A stretch of 64,000 bases of DNA, taken from the NCBI GenBank assembly GCA_037893225.1, contig JAZGUH010000557.1, positions 155,964 to 219,963 on the forward strand. Reading direction: 5' to 3'. The number at the start of each line of letters is the position of its first letter. The stretch's first letter is position 1. Source of the stretch: Hippasteria phrygiana (lineage: Eukaryota; Echinodermata; Asteroidea; Valvatida; Goniasteridae). The notes beneath the pieces are model-generated. The model searched no databases and was not told where the DNA came from. It saw nothing but the letters and a program-made list of their open reading frames with translations. Positions 1 through 13,600 of this stretch are shown piece after piece. Made by a program: the position numbers and the translations under genes.

Positions 1-1999
1 GGAGGGGGTTACGGCCACGCCCCCTCCTGTACAGGTTTTTCGGTCTGGTGGGCACACTCCACCACTGAAGTGAAAATGTCTGGCAGTGACCATTCATGAT
101 ACCTGGGACTATGCCGAACATTTTCCAGTAGGTTTCATCGGGTTAACACACCAGTTAGGCTAGCTCAATTTTGGGGCCCTTTCTAATGGCCCTCCTGATG
201 ACCACACCCACCACAATGTGCTCGACAGACATCCATTTCCTTACAAGTTACATCAGTATGCACGCGGACCATTGCTATGGAAATTTGTTAACTTTCCAGC
301 TAGGCTGACCCCCCTGACCTCCTGCTCTATTTATGTCTGTGGTGCAAACCACAGCAATAAGGCAAGAGAGTTAGGACACGAGAGTTATGGATCTTAAAAA
401 AAATGGAAACAAATCTTCCACAGCAGTTTCAATAAACCTTTTTGACATTCTCAAAGCATCATGGGAACAGCATCAGCCATAACTGGCATTAGAAGAGCAA
501 GCACATTAGAACGGACGTGATTGGTCGCATTGGTCACATGTTCGTTGTCATGCTTGCAAAAATCCTCTTCTGATTGGCTAATACTGTGACATTATTAGCT
601 GTTCTAATTCCAGAAATTTGCATTCATCAGTAACTGGTACCCTGAAAGGGATTCCCCAATTATTTCCTTTATTTTTATTGCCATTTAAAATAGATTTTTC
701 TGGTTATTATTTTCCTTATGTTCCATGCAAAGATATGTGAAAAGGGTATCGCTCAACTCATGACAGATATTTAGCATAAAATCAATTAATATTTGGACTG
801 GTTCACAGTGCCATAGGTTTGTGTATAAATTACATGGTCTGTTTGGCCTCCAAACCCACAATGCATTGAGAATGTCGAAAAGGTTTATGATGTAGTAGGC
901 CTATCTCTCTGTAAATGAGTGTAAACTGTGTTAGTGTAAGGTTTGTGAAAACCTTACAGTTCTGGAAGTACCCCCAATAGTTGCGTCTACTAATCCAAGT
1001 CATTATTGCCCACCACTTCATATCTCACCCCTTTAACATGTTCAAGGAGGGTGGATACACAGCCAGCGGCCACGCCCACCATATGGTGTCGGAAATGGAA
1101 TACCGAACCATAGCGTTATTGAAACGGGAATAAACGCTTATGAGGAATAAGACCACATATGTACCAATTCAAGGTGTTTATTTAGCTCATTTTTCAACTG
1201 AATATATAAAGGAAAAATAGGTTGTTTAAAAACATCTTAGCTGTGTATTAATCCTTGAAAACAATGGCCACATTGATTTGAACAATTAAAAATCTTACCA
1301 CATGGCGCCGCTCCGTGACTTTCTGCTAGCTGTTTGTCAACTGTTGGTGGCGCTATTCTAGGGGAGGCCCGGGAGGGAAGGGGTCGGGAAGAGGCACATA
1401 GGGACTGAAAGACGGCTTCAAAATTGTACAGAAAATCGACAAATTAATCCGTCAGACATAAACTGCTTGTCAAACTTGGAATTGTCCAGAATGCCTTAAA
1501 AAAAATTGAGACAATTAATGTTCAATAACGACATTGCTCCTTAACATATTTTTTTTCACATGAAACAACTTTCAAATTGTATGTTTTAGTTAACGTAAAA
1601 AGTTGTAAAAACTACTTTTTTCCCTAATGTGGGCGTTTGCCACTGTCCGAAAAAGGCTTTTATCCCTAATTGCTTTCGGGCCTTCGACAAACGCTCGGAA
1701 TTACTGACGGGCCGCATTGAATCAATTCTACGGTAAATTAGACAACTAATCTTGGCAGATTTTTCGTTCGATGTTTCATTCAAAAGTGAATAACTTTTTT
1801 CCTGGAAAATAGCAATTTAACAAACTTATTTTTTTCGAGATGAAAAGAGCATACCTATAAGCGCTGATTGCCAGCCTGAACTGGAGTCCTGCTCCAATTG
1901 CATCTTAACTCTTGCCTATGCTAGCTATTAATTTCATTCCCAGGGCAGCGTCCACTGCGGTTTATTTCAGTTTCATGCTGCCGACGGCGCCGGAACACT
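1..1999. other. Downstream non-coding DNA
   Basis: No coding region or RNA gene can be supported here on either strand. All open frames are short and show no family motif. The sequence is moderately AT-rich with no repeat I can name. Confidence 0.6.
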
Positions 2000-2008
2000 T
2001 TTGAAAGT

Positions 2009-2061
<53 letters not shown>

Positions 2062-2234
2062 ATTTCCCCAAAGTTGAAAAAGTGGGGGGGAATTTCCCCC
2101 GCCCCCGTTCCGCCGCCGTTGGGGGGCTGGCAAGACAAGGCGGGCCGACTCAGAGGGCCCATTCCCGTGCATGCGACAGCACTCAAGTCCCGGGACAGCA
2201 CTTATTGAAGGTGTGTTGCCGGCGACATTTTAAA

Positions 2235-2278
<44 letters not shown>

Positions 2279-2929
2279 TGGTCGAAGCCGAAGTTACACT
2301 GTAAAATCCCCCTACCAAAAACTCAGGTTAATTGCACTGATGAACTTGACTTGTGACCAATGGACGCCATCGGCGGTGGGGGGGGGGGGGGGGGAATCAA
2401 TCTTTTCAGAGGCTGGTGCATATTTCTCGCCTCCCCCCCCCCCCCCCCCCAACACACACACATTTATTTGTGGTTGATTCGGAATAGAATTGTACAAATC
2501 TGACAAGTATTTTCTTAATGAATTTTCTTGGAAGCATGAAATCAATAATTGATTCCAATTAAGAAAAACAAATTTGCAGTTTTCTTCTTAAAGTTAAGAA
2601 ATAATTTCTGCAGATTTGTTTTCTTAAAAGAAGAAAACTTTTCTTGATCGCTTGTAGAGAAAGGTTTCCCTTTGCTTTCAAGACAAGAAATTGTTTCCTT
2701 ACATTTGGAAATATTTTCCTATTTTAAAAGAAGAGTAAGACATTTACGGAGGTGCGGCACGCAAGGTTGTGAATAGCGCAGTTTATTGTCAACTTAGTTG
2801 CAGCATGGAGGAATGTGTTTTATTCCTCCATGGTTGCAGTTACTAAGCGACTGAAAAAAAAGAGTAAACAGACAAAAAGGAGGGGTGTGAGAAGAAAAGA
2901 CAAGCGGTGTAATACATGAATACATAACA

Positions 2930-2956
<27 letters not shown>
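2009..2956. repeat. Cluster of five poly-G/poly-C runs
   Basis: Uninterrupted runs occur at 2,009-2,059 (51 G), 2,238-2,278 (41 C), 2,378-2,394 (17 G), 2,433-2,450 (18 C) and 2,930-2,956 (27 C). The short frames through them are low-complexity artefacts. Confidence 0.95.
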
Positions 2957-2960
<4 letters not shown>

Positions 2961-4150
2961 ACATCCATCCTCCTGTGGAGGGAGCCCTGGCTACGCCGCT
3001 GCCCACGGCATAACAAGTTTCTCTTCAAAGACGTAAAACAACAATTTTCTCATCGAAACATTTCATGGCAATATGACATTTAATACCTATCACATTCACA
3101 AATGGACTTCTGTGCAGTAAATGTAATCTTCTGTATTACATTGCATTGTTTCAATACACATCGAACATATAATACTTGAAATTGGTGATAACCGGGAAGC
3201 CGAGCTTCACCTGTGAAGTCCATACATGAAATATCTACAGAATTATGGTATGTACATGTACTCGAAAAGCACACTTTAATTTCGGATAATAGCGACTCAT
3301 CCGGACTCTAACAAGCTCACAATGCATGAAACATCTTTTATCATCTTCCCAAATTCCAGAAATTATGCACAGGTAAAACAGCCGACAAATAAACGATAGT
3401 ATTGCTTATGACAGAGAGTAAACCCGGCAATAATGTACATTACAAATGGCAGGATGGACTGGTTCATGATTACATGGGTATATTATTACAGTCATAATTC
3501 AGCCACTCACTAGTTTTAAAATCTTAACATTAACCTCCAATAATGCATGCGTGTTAAGCAAAGAACAAGTTCAATATTTAATGCACAAAGCAGCACAAAG
3601 ACGAGTTAACATGTTTTACACCTAAAATCAAGTCCCCTTAATACAGTCAATATTTTAAAGTATGCATTGTTATAATTGTCATGATGTTTACTGACCTCTT
3701 ATTTAATTTTTTTTAAAATCTCATCCATACTAAGTGTAACATTTCACAATGGTTAGTTTAACTTTTATACTAAGAGAGGAAAAAAATACACCGAACCATT
3801 GGAGAATGAATGAAAAAAGAAATTAGAAAAAGGAATTACTCATTAATTTGCCTACAAGTGCCTGCTAGTGCATTCACTTCAGTTTAAAACACTCCATGTA
3901 ATGACCAATCAGAATCAATAACCTAAGGAAATTTTAAATCAGGAATTAGTACAAGTCCAATTTACGTTAATGTTAACATTGCATTGACAGAGCATAAGTT
4001 ACAAGTACAACACAAAACTGATGCTAGCAGGGGCATATACACTAAGAATGGAAGGAAATCTATTTAGTCATAATTCCACTTTGTTTCAGTCAATTTCCAC
4101 AGAGAGGAGACCTCGGATTATACTTTTGGAACCACTGCCATAGTAAGCAT

Positions 4151-4597
4151 TTGTGACCCGCTCTGCAAAAAGGGCACATAAGTCGCTGTATGCTTTTACG
4201 AGTTATGGGCCGTTCAATGTGAAGAGGGTGAATAATTCTTCAAACAAGTGATTTTGAAGGGAGGGAATTTTTTGCATCTTTGATACCTATATTATTCTAT
4301 TTTATTACCAAAATCTTTGATTTCAGTGAATAAAGTTGGAAAAAGAATGTGTTTTTGTCCAGTGCTTCCATCTATTGCTTTGCTTTTTGTTTTTTTAAAT
4401 GGTTTGTTTCTCCTTAAGTCATTTCAAGAAATTCATGAAAAAAATATGCAAATTTCCAAATATCTTGTGATTGCAAAATGCTAGAGACCTCAGACATATA
4501 CCATATGAAAGCTTATAAAATGGCCTTTCCAGCTATATATAAAACTCTATTTTCAAATTTTGCAACATAAGTGCCCTTTTTGCAGAGCGGGTCACAT
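4151..4597. mobile_element. Foldback (MITE-like) element
   Basis: The left end starts TTGTGACCCGCTCTGCAAAA and is repeated in inverted orientation at the right end (4,565-4,597). The terminal repeats are about 30 bp and almost perfect. No coding capacity. Confidence 0.75.
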
Positions 4598-5700
4598 TTG
4601 GTTTCAAACATTGGATTGGGGAATTTTTGTTCAACTGATTTGATTTGGGTGCCAGAAAATACGAGAAAAACTACTGAGTAAAAATGGGCCAAATTGGCAC
4701 CAATTTCTTTGTGCACCCTCAGCGTGTTCTTCGCCTGCAAGAATTGCCCAGTGGTACAGTTTATATTACAATTTTGTTTACATTCAGTCAGCTAATTTTT
4801 GGGTTGCCAACAATAGGAACCCTTTGCACATGTGGCTCGATTTTGGTGTACACACTTTTGCATTCTGTGTGCATGTCACCCTTGTAGGCCAAAGAGCGCC
4901 CTCACAAGGTTGTGCATGGAGTGGATAATTTGCTGTCTTGGTGATATTTTGATATCTCCTTCCGTTGTTCATGAGCCAAGCTGCTTACTATCAATTTGTG
5001 GTACTTGTGAAAGAAAAAATCTAAATTTACAATAAAACTCCACTGCACTTTTATGACAGATATAAAGAGAGGAAAATGTATAGTTATATATAAACCCTTT
5101 GAATAGTCAATACACTTTAAAATTACTTTTAACTCATAAATTTTGTTTCTTAAAATATAATTTATTGCTAGAGTAGATTTTACAGGTTGTTACCATGAAT
5201 GGTATGACTGCTTTTACAGAAGCTTTTCGGATTTGTAAAAACTTAACACATAATCTCAATTTCGACTACTAAAATTACAGATTTTAAACATTGTGCGTAA
5301 TCATGTGACGTCTATCATGCATTGAATACCTTATCAGTAATTCATTTGTATGTGTATATGTCACATTACCATGGGCGGTGATCCTGGGGGAACAGAGAAC
5401 ACACGCCCCCCCCCCCCCCCCAAATATTTTTGGGGAGGACGGCTATGGCAGTGTCCCCCCAATAATTTCCCCCATGTACAACCGCCGCTGCACATTACTG
5501 TGACTGCTGACCTCACTATGCAATCAGATATGTGAAAAATATCAATTTGTGTATGAAAAGTGAATATCTGGAGTGTTGTGCCCTAAGTGATGTGATTGAC
5601 ACAGCTGAAGCTGAAGCTTCACGAATGTGGGTTCTGTGCTTGCGTCCCTGAGCAAGGCACTTTACCACACTTGCTTCCCTCCAACAAGGGATACCATAGG

Positions 5701-5862
5701 CAGAGTTGTAATCGAGTCCCTGCAAGTCCCTTCACAAATCCTTTCGCAAGTCCAGTCAGAAGTCCTTTCATAAAGCCGGTCACAAGAGTAACTGGATAAA
5801 CAATGACAAAGGAATGCCTTTGTCAATAGCTTGTGATTGGGATTAGGACTGGAGGACAGCAT
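5701..5862 (+). mobile_element. CAGAG-family hAT-like MITE, 3' truncated
   Basis: Starts CAGAGTTGTAATCGAGTCCC and matches the three complete copies at 11,693, 21,242 and 22,820. It stops after the 'TTAGGACTGGAGG' segment, so the right terminal repeat is missing. Confidence 0.8.
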
Positions 5863-6072
5863 TAGTCAGTGTGACCTGGCATATGATGCAAGATATGGTA
5901 CAGAGGGAACCCCCCCCCCCTCTTTTGTGTTGGTCATTGTGTTCCCGGAATCTATGGAATTCTTTTCAGATGTCTAGGGGGATGTGTTAGGTAACAATAG
6001 TCTGGAGAGTGTATAGGGTATAGGGACAAAAGGGGTACCCCTCTGCCCCATATCGTGCTGGGTATATGACCT

Positions 6073-6316
6073 GGGGCCAATTTCATAGAGCTGTTAAGCA
6101 CAAAAATTTGCTTAGCATGAAAATGTCTTGCTTAGTAAAAACAGGTTACCAGCCAAAAATCCATGTTATTTTCATGCTAAGCAAACAACAGCTGAATGCC
6201 AGTCAAAAGCAATATTCCACACATGGAAATCTGGTTGGTAATCCAGTTTTTATCAAGGAAGCATTTGCATGCTAAGCAAATTGTTGTGCTTAACAGCTTT
6301 ATGAAATTGGCCCCTG
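6073..6316. mobile_element. Foldback (MITE-like) element
   Basis: About 45-bp terminal inverted repeats. The left starts GGGGCCAATTTCATAGAGCT and the right ends with its near-perfect complement (...ATGAAATTGGCCCC). A related single end appears at 37,628. Confidence 0.8.
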
Positions 6317-7453
6317 GAACCACGAAACAGCAATTTCGGAATCTAGCAAGAGTTGAAATTTGAGGTTATGGTATTTCCTGAAAATGCATACAATAAAGCT
6401 TTAATGTGATGTAATGTGTGTTGATGTAGCTTATTCCTGGGCCCTGCTATAACCTTTTGAAGTAATTAGAATCTTGACCAGTTGTTTTAAGAAAATGAGA
6501 TGAAGCTCAAAGTTTACGACCTGTGCACACTATAACCCAAGTTTAAAAAATAAAATTGCTCTAAAAATATTTCCAGATTGAATTCAGTTAAAAAAACACT
6601 TTCGAACATGAGAGAATAGAGCTTTTCAACTCTACAAAATGTTAAAATCCCCAAATTGACTTTTCAGTGAACAACTGTTGTTTTTGCTTGTAACTCAGAC
6701 AGCCATAGTGCGATTTTATGCTCATAACAGTGGTGGCAGGTCACGAATGTCACATACTTCATTACACTCCAGGGTCCAATTGACTTATCGCCGTTTACGA
6801 GTTAACCACGCCCCTTAGACAACCCTATGGGAATTTTGTGTGGCCTTGTGGATTGTGTGACGAATTTTTGTTTGTCTCAGATTTTGCGCGTTCCACGTGG
6901 AATTATAATTTATGTGATTGGACAATAATTCACAAGCTGTGCTGATGCGATTCGACCGCGATATGTCAATTACATGAAGCTTCCCTTCGCATGAGTGAAT
7001 TCGGTGCGGTGAAACCGCGTTTTGCACGATCCTTAGTAATCCAGATAAATCGCGGTGACCGTATCGGTCACAACGCGGCGATCTTTTTCCAAAGGCGCCT
7101 AAACATAAAACACTGCTTAATAGCAAGTTTTAAGCAAAAAATAGTGCTTAGAATCAGTCACAGGCAATACACATCAAATGCAATGTTTTCCAGAAACCTG
7201 CTTGTACTAAGCTAATTTTTTCTCTGCTTGAAAAAACAAATTGCAGTTAGCAGTTCTATGACATCTGCCCCAAAGTGATGACTGAATATGGCTTTCCATA
7301 ATAAGCAGTTTACGGTGTATTTTGCATTTTAGGGCTATAGGTTACTTACACGCCAAAATACACAACAGACCCAAAACGCACTTACGGAAAGCCAGATTGC
7401 GAATCCCCAAATATGGTTTTCCCCACCCCCGTACACCTTTTCAGTTCACCCTT

Positions 7454-7650
7454 TCACGCCACACATTCAACCACGGGTTGGTTCCTCAGCCCACCAGTCT
7501 TGGGCTTGTCCACTTTGACGCCGGGGGTGAAGACCACTCCTCCTGGTCCGGCGAGGGACGTGTGGCCCATGAGGTCCAGATCAATCTCGCGTGCCGCCTG
7601 CCGTCCCTCATTAATGGCATGGACGACCAGAGATTGACCCCGGTGGCAAT
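7454..7650 (-). CDS. GOGAT segment 36, C-terminus and stop
   Basis: Two bases complete Asp to give [22 protein letters not shown], the terminal FAD motif. It then continues to TGA at 7,454-7,456. I did not see a convincing AATAAA on the minus strand within the next several hundred bases. Confidence 0.97.
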
Positions 7651-10600
7651 CTGAAGACAAAGACAAATATTTGCACGGTTTCACAAATTAAAATTCTAAT
7701 GCAGGCATGGAAAAGTACAGGGGAAATTGTCTCAAGTCACTAAATCGAGTTAATGTGGCACAAATGGAAGTGAGTGGCCACGTTTCCAGCTTGTAACTTT
7801 TAAATGTTAAAGTGGGAATGTGATAAAATTTGTTAATAAAAGCAACGAGATAGGGTTTGATGGCAGTTGGGTTACATCCCTTTGAAAGGTATAAACGATG
7901 TGCCTTCGCAGTGACATCGCAGGTCAGATTGCCTTTGAATTATTTGACCTTTGATGTCACTCCTTAACCAAATTTATGCAAAACATAATACGTGCACATA
8001 GGTGCTGGGCACATTTGAATATTTGGCGGTTTTGATGTAAACACGGGGAACATGGTCTATACAAAGTTCTCTTCTAAAGGTAAATCCAAGAAAAGTAAGT
8101 GAAGACTTCAGGCGCAAAAGCCACTAAACGCCAACAAAAAATATTTGATTATTGTATACTAGGAACTGAGAGCTTTCACTTGATATTGTTTTTTATATTT
8201 TTCACGGCGTTTAGCGGATTTTGCGCCTGAAGTCTTCAAGTACTCTTGTCAACTTCCATCTCCACCTAAATTCGCCAAAGGAATCCAAAAGTCAAGGCCC
8301 AGAAACGGTAGATTCAAGGTTTTTTGCAGGAGGGGGTCAGGCCCTACAGATTTGTTTTTGTTTACATATATAAACGTAAAACCAAAAATGACAAAACATA
8401 AAGGGCAACAGACCTTCAGGATTTTTTACAAGTAAAAGCAAAAACAAAAACTGCAATGACGGGGGAAGTGTCAGGCCGAACAGATTTTCTGTTTCTTAAC
8501 CATAATCCCCTCCCCCCCCCCCCCCCCCCCCCCCCCCCAAAAAAATAACAGGTTGAAGAAGGTGGGTTCAACCCCCAAACCCAAAATTTCATTAGTTTAG
8601 TTTCTAAAAAAAATACTCCTCCCCAAAACCCAAGACATTTAGCAAACAAAAACAAACAGCATCTTACCCCCGGCTGCGTAAACTCTTGGCACACTGGTAC
8701 TATACTTTCCGGACGGCGTCTCAATATTTGACCTCGGATCCTGGTCTAGACCCATCTGAGTGATGACGCTGTCTTCAGGCCCAAGGAAGCCCATAGCAAG
8801 GAAGACCAAGTCGGCCTTGAAGGTCCTCTCCGTGCCCGGAACCTTCTCCATGGTGAAACGGCCCGAGGGTTCACGCTTCCACTCCACCATGACGGTGCGA
8901 ATGCCCGAGACGTTCCCGTGGCCATCATCCAGGAATTCCTGTATGTGGGGATAACAACACAAATCTCACCCACTAAAATGGACAAATCGCTTCTTTAACT
9001 CTTCACTACCATACAGTGGTTTAACTTGTGGTTTGTGCAATGTGCACAAATGGGGGGGGGGGGGGGGGAGGGGGGGGGGGGTATCGGAGGTGCACCAATT
9101 TTGTTGTCTAGGCACTTAAAGTAGAAAATACAGGTGTACCAATAATTTCTGAACTATATTGTTCTTGAATGAGAGTGTCATGAATAGATGGAGCTTTCAT
9201 TCACAAAAAAGGGGCAGGGGCTCCAAGTGCGATAAATAGGACCAATCTATTCAGTGTGGTGTCTTTTGTTTACATTTATGCTTGGCTGCACATGCAGCCC
9301 AATCTTGGCATACCAGCACCCCCATCAATAACAACCGGACACAAGGGGTAAACAATTATAAATCACAAGTAAACAAAACAGGAGAAAAGCAAAGAGATAA
9401 CATCACGTACCTCGCTCAGAATGTCAAAGTTCCTGGGGTCATGTCCATGCTTCAGCTTGACCTCGTCGTGGCCATAGTCAAACCGCAGCACCCGGGGCCA
9501 CGTCGGCCATGGGTTGTTGGTAGCCCTCGTGGGAGGAGGTTGAGAGAGGATCTCAAATGTGGTAATGGTCTTGGCATCCTGATTGAGAAAGAGGTTGAAC
9601 ACCAAACTACTCTGACATTGCAGGTATGTGGAGACTGGAAAAGCTAATTTCATGAACATAGTTGTCTCGTAAAGATACCCACCCCCACCTCTCAAATTAT
9701 TTTGCCGATGCAAAATTTGTTATGGCACCTATTTTTTTATTAAAACAAAATTCAATGTTGGCCCCCAAAAATTGTATTCTGGATCTACCAGTGCACCTAC
9801 CATACGTAGTGAGGTTCCAATACAGTCCACCCCTGTATCTCCGCCGCCTATGATGATGATGTCTTTTCCCTTAGCATCCAAGTAGTCGCTGTCATTCCCC
9901 ATCTGTCGCTTCTGCCATCTGCCCAAGAAATCCATCGCAAAATGGATGCCATCCAGGTTACGCCCTGACGAGAAATACAATTGCAGAAAATCACTACCCT
10001 TGCTGCAGGGTCCAGATTACAAAAATGTATTTCAATAAAACAATGATGCTACCTTCTACGAAGATGTAGAGATGCTGGCAAAGAGCAGTGGGTTCCATGC
10101 AGCAATTGACAGAAACAGGTTTTCCAAGGATGTTAACGTTTCAAATATCTGGACCAGATTTTGAATGACATTTGTTTATTATATGCTCCCCATCCCAGTA
10201 GGGCTGTCCCGAATATACCGGATATTCGATCATCAACCCAATATTCGTATAGGTTTTTGCCGGTTGAAATATTCAAATATATAAAACTATGCACTTGCAC
10301 ACACGACTGTTATTTTAATTGTAAAGTTGCATTTTTTTATTGTCAGATGCCACTTTTTTGTCCACTGACTTTGTACTTGTTTACTTGTCCCTATCTTTTA
10401 CCTGGGTAAAGCCATTTGACAGTTATACGGTAATTACTGCAAAAAACACTACAGCAGCCCATAATATCCATCGCCGCATGCAAATTTTAACCACCGCAAT
10501 TTGTATGCAACTTTAGGCCAGCGAGGATGGCAGCTGCGGCTGGCGTGTGTAAAACTTGATCGGCGAGTTTCGAATATTCGAACATTCGGCCAAGTGCAGT

Positions 10601-13600
10601 TTCAAATATTCAAAAACTTTTGAATATGGACAGCCCTACATCCCCAAAAAGCTGAAATGTTTTGCTTCATAGCAAAAAAACATTGAGACTACATGCGAAA
10701 AATTTGATGCTATGTACACTGCTTGCGATTCGTTCTCTGTTTTTTGAAAACTAAAAAATTTGTTGGGCTAAGCAGACTCCATGAAATATGGCCCCGATTC
10801 TCACCTGCAATGGGCAGGTCTCGAGGTCGAGTGGACCCCATGCAGAGCAGCAATGCATCATGGTCTTGCAGGAGCTGCTTGGGGCTGACGGTGTCGCCGA
10901 CATTGGCATTGGTCACAAACTGGATGCCTTCGTCGCGCATCAGATCCACGCGACGCTGGACAACCTGAAACGATGATTAGATGCACCAGTAAAAATCACA
11001 GAAATCAGGAAAAAATACAATCGCATTTTGAGTTCAGCAAACTCAGTCCTGTACGAGCCCAAAGTGCAGAATGAGGGGAATTGCAGGGGGGGGGGGGGGG
11101 GGGGGGGTTGACCCCCCACACACCCCCTCAAAAAAAAAAATAGAAACTAATAATTGATGGCAGAAACTTTTGCGTGGCCAACCATTAGTCCTAATAGTTC
11201 AGGCACTCAGTTAGCAACACTGAAATGGCGCCACCAATGTCAAAAGGAGTTGACGTCTTAATGCCCACCCCCCCCCCCCCCTCACTACAGGGGATAATCA
11301 AAAATTAATTGCAGGGAGGGATCAGACCTGCAAGACTTTATTAGATATTAAAATATTACTCATAAAAGAAACAAAGAACAAAACAGGTCGGCCGAACAGT
11401 CCTGGTCTAAGACTGTTACACATAAAAAAAAATAAAATAACAGAAAACAAAATAAATGGACAAGGTTCTTTTTTTCAACCCCTGACCTCTCCTGGGGTGC
11501 GTTTTGGCGGTCATAAACAGTCATAGCCAAGAATTGGTTCAGTTGTTTCTTGTCAGTGAATTTCTTCAGGAATTCTAAATGGGCGAGAATAACGCACTAT
11601 AATGAAATACTCAAATACCCAAAATTATTAACCAACGAGAAACAACAAAACCAGTTTTCAGATTAACCCCCAAAATGCACCCCTGGATTCACCAGAGTTG
11701 TACTCGAGTCTCTGCAAGTCCTTTCGCAATTCCAGTCAGAATTCCTTTCATAAAGCCGGTCACAAGTAACTGGATAAACAATGACAAAGGAATGCCTTTG
11801 TCAAAGCTCATTTGAATAGCTTGTGATTGGAATTAGGCCTGGAGGGTTTGTGATGGAATTGCAGGGATTTGCAGGGACTTGTGATGGACTCGAATACATC
11901 TATGGGATTCACCCCTACAATACTCCCCTTGTCTACATACCGCTTTGCTTAGCTTCATGGTCGGTATCCCGTACATCAACAATCCACCAATCCTGTCGTT
12001 CCTCTCATACACGGTCACCTGGTGGCCGGCTTTATTCAGCTGTGCCGCAGCCGCGAGTCCAGACGGACCGCTCCCAACCACGGCCACTGTCTTCCCAGTG
12101 CAGAAGGCGGGAGGGCGTGGGGATATCCAGCCTTGCTCAAAGGCGTGGTCTATGATGGCGTTCTCGATGTTTTTGATGGTGACGGCTGGGGCGTTGATGC
12201 CAAGAACGCAGGCTCCCTGAATATCAAAAAAAAAAAAAAATGCAAACGTAACAAAAATATAACATTACAAACTGCTTCCCAACTGAAATGGCCTGAAATA
12301 TGCATGTATGATAAAAGTTGGAATTGCCTGACATTTTTAACCTGGTATAATCTTTCTCAAGGGCGTAAAAAGTTAACCCTAACAGTCCTGAATCCTGCAA
12401 ATATAATATGATTTTCCACACACACTAGGGAATAAGTGTTGAGTTTTCCTTTCTTCAACCCCCTCCGTCCGGCTATGTAACACACACGATAGGCAAACAA
12501 TACAATTGGTTGAGTATGTGTAGGAATGCGTACATGGATGACAACCGACCAGGTGGTCTTTTTCAAACCGCGGCTACGGCTGTCGTCTGTATTGAATGGG
12601 TTAATCAGCCCTATTACCCTCCCTCCTAGTAAAGCATGTACAAAGTTTTAAAAGTTGAAAAAGAAAACGGGTGATAAATTTGGACTTGAAGCAATTCCCA
12701 CCTTTAGTGACCCTGGTTCGAATCCCGCCAGGACGCAATGCGGATTAGACATAAAATTATATTATAAACACTAGAGCCGCAAGTATGACGCCACGTGGTT
12801 CGACATGAGCCGTTTTTAAAACGGGCAAACAACGTGTTACTGAAATGTACATCCTGGCATTTTACATTCTACTTGCCCATTTTTTAACCTATTCTTTGAA
12901 TACTACAATTGGGTATGTGTGCGAAGCAGGCTGCTCAGTGCGTACAAGATTTATAATATAACTCTATGGGATTAAGATGTCGGTCCTTCACTGCGTGGGT
13001 TTCCCTTGAGAAATTAACTTGAATTTTCCTCCAACACCTTAAAAGAAACATTGTTTTCTCTTGACGAGTTCTTGGCTAGTATAGTGATTAACCCTCCCTC
13101 TTTCGGTGCCAAAATAGAGCCAACTACCCTACCTATCAAAACCTATCGAGTGACAGGTTGAAACACACAAGCTGTTGGAGAGGAAGGGCTTAGGTTTTTT
13201 GATAGGTTATGATAGTTATAACAGGAGGAGGGTTAAAGTTTGCCTTTCTGAGAATCCTTCGTTCAAATCCAGATTAAACAATAAAACAACAAAATTGCAG
13301 CCATACTTCACAAGGAGCCGGGCAGCACCTTCCGGTGAACTCTGGGAAGTTGTTGGTGACCTCCAACCTCTCGAGGGCGTCCTGCCACTGGCCCTTGAAG
13401 ACCAGGTCATTCCAAGACGGGATGATGTTGCCAAGGGGACAGCCCGTGTGACCTTGGCAGAAGGGGGTGCCACAGTCCATACACCTGCGGGATAATTATT
13501 CATTTCAAATTTTACAATACAGCTTTCCAAACATTCAATATTTGAACGTTGGCTACATTTTTCTCCCAGGGTTAACATAAAAAGCGGTTTATACTTCAAA

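Noticed and set aside
2001..2477. 158-codon Gly/Pro-rich plus-strand frame
   Set aside because: It consists of translated poly-G and poly-C runs.
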